This document shows positions 62,893 through 64,000 of a stretch of 64,000 nucleotides of DNA, piece after piece (positions within the stretch are counted from its first letter, which is position 1; each line of letters starts with the position of its first letter). This stretch comes from Onchocerca volvulus (lineage: Eukaryota > Nematoda > Chromadorea > Rhabditida > Onchocercidae), in assembly GCA_000499405.2 (NCBI GenBank), contig HG738138.1, positions 14,509,208 through 14,573,207 on the forward strand, given 5' to 3'. The notes below the pieces were generated by a model. The model searched no databases. It was not told the origin of the DNA and saw only the letters and a list, made by a program, of their open reading frames with translations. The translations under genes and the position numbers were made by a program.

Positions 62893-64000
62893 ATAAAACA
62901 AAAATTTTTAAACGCATTTTCCATGACGGTAAATTAATAGCAATAAAATATGAATATTTTACATTATGAACAAACTAAAAAAATGCGAATTGAAATGTGA
63001 TTAAATTTTTTTCATCTTTTTAACATGGAATCTTTAAAGGAAATGAAATAAAATCTGAGAATATTTTCAAATATTTCCTTAAATTTGAATGTTTCGAAAT
63101 ATTTGATGACTGTTTTTTTATTTTAAGGTCGACAAAATTCAAACTTCCACTTTCAAACTAAATTTTATACTTCTTATTCTTAAATTTAAAATACTTTATT
63201 GTTTGATAACCGTATTTCTTTCATTATTGCTTCCTCATTCTAAACCTCGGAATGAATATTCTGAAATGAAAATTAAGCAAAACATTAATAAGTAATAATA
63301 CAAATTCAAATTACTCGTTTTAATTTATTTTTAGCAATATTTCAGATCCTGTATTAATGAAGATAAATATTATTAAATTTAAAATTATTAGAAAATCGCA
63401 ATTATAATTGTTATCAAAAATTGCAGTTAATTTTAATCAAAATTTGCAATTGATTGTAATCAAAAATTGCAATTATTTATAATAATTGTGATTATAATCA
63501 TTATCTAAACAAGGTGAAAATTTATTATAATTTATTATTATCGACAAATAGATTATTTGTTTTATTTAACGTTTACTATAATTTTTAGTTTTTTAATCTA
63601 TTACTTAATGAAATCACTTTAAATTAATAAAAGGATAATGTTAAAAATTCGTTGCATTTGTCTTTTTAGATTATTTTCATCATTAAAATTATCAGCAAAA
63701 CATACGCACTAAATATCTCATTCGTAATTAAATTATTTCTAAATTTTGTTCCAATTAAAATTTGTTATTACTTGAAATTTATCAATACTATCATTCTTAT
63801 ATTATCATTAATTAATCAAATTTATCAAATTCATTTACAGTCCCAGCTTCACAAAAACGTTCTTCCAAAATGCGCAATTCTTCACGTTCACGTGTCTGTT
63901 GTCGATGATAGTAATCGCCACGTAAAACGTATGATAACATGCATGCAACTCCGCATAATGCGCAGGTTATTATTAACATAATAAATGCGCCAATGAGAAA
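62017..64000 (-). CDS. single-pass membrane protein, C-terminal exons (partial)
   Basis: Exons 64000-63839 (continuing beyond the window), 62777-62679 and 62067-62017. The first begins with a membrane helix (IGAFIMLIITCALCGVACML) followed by a basic juxtamembrane stretch (SYVLRGDYYHRQQTRERE) and an acidic helix ending RFCEAGT. The second exon is Ser/Thr-rich (ISEIDFTQQSTIITSNDK..., SSSILSQEQ). The last exon gives QQNKKRNNGSETGNDL and a stop, in phase with the previous exon. This looks like a type I protein with a short cytoplasmic tail, but the extracellular part is missing and I do not recognise the family. The last exon is also open in another frame (QWKRNWKRSLTEDEVKLMKN), which the phase rules out if the exon joins are right. 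Confidence 0.65.
62863..62890 (+). repeat. poly-T tract
   Basis: A run of about 28 T within the intron between the last membrane-protein exons. Confidence 0.9.

Noticed and set aside
1..64000. tRNA, rRNA, CRISPR, prokaryotic operon or endosymbiont DNA
   Set aside because: None seen. The spliced genes and composition are eukaryotic throughout.

Overview
This window looks like nuclear DNA of a filarial or related spirurid nematode. It is very AT-rich and carries long A/T tracts. Genes are split into many small exons separated by AT-rich introns, with TTTCAG/TTTTAG acceptors and mostly GT donors. The gene families fit a nematode: a DB-module protein, an ShK domain, an OSM-9/OCR-type TRPV channel and an ACR-like Cys-loop channel. 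Three genes have a 3' splice site 7 to 12 nt before the ATG and no visible upstream exon, as expected for spliced-leader trans-splicing. The species cannot be named from the sequence alone. Exon models below were assembled by hand from reading frame, phase and splice consensus.

Layout. 1-580: the edge of a decayed cathepsin L-like gene (pseudogene). 5854-8389 (+): the 3' part of a TRPV channel gene. 12.8-30.0 kb (-): four genes in a row on the minus strand, read in the order Borealin-like, SmD3 (snr-1), NDC1 nucleoporin (npp-22), SIRT2-type deacetylase. All four act in the nucleus or in mitosis. 31283-32182 (+): rpl-38, divergent from the Borealin gene, with a GC-AG intron.

32.7-49.5 kb (-): a 12-exon Cys-loop ligand-gated channel. 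Its roughly 9.9 kb second intron contains, on the opposite strand, a complete 7-exon gene (41553-48157) for a predicted secreted EGF + ShK + nitrobindin-like protein of 308 aa. This nested gene is the most unusual object in the window. 52.1-56.0 kb (-): a secreted protein with two DB modules, which also appears to use a GC donor. 62.0-64.0 kb (-): the C-terminal exons of a single-pass membrane protein that continues beyond the window.

The rest is AT-rich intergenic or intronic DNA. It contains microsatellites, an intronic minisatellite, a long inverted repeat near 58.5 kb, a 13-bp perfect palindrome upstream of rpl-38, a G-rich array and two small GC-rich islands. I saw no rRNA, tRNA, CRISPR array or recognisable intact transposon.
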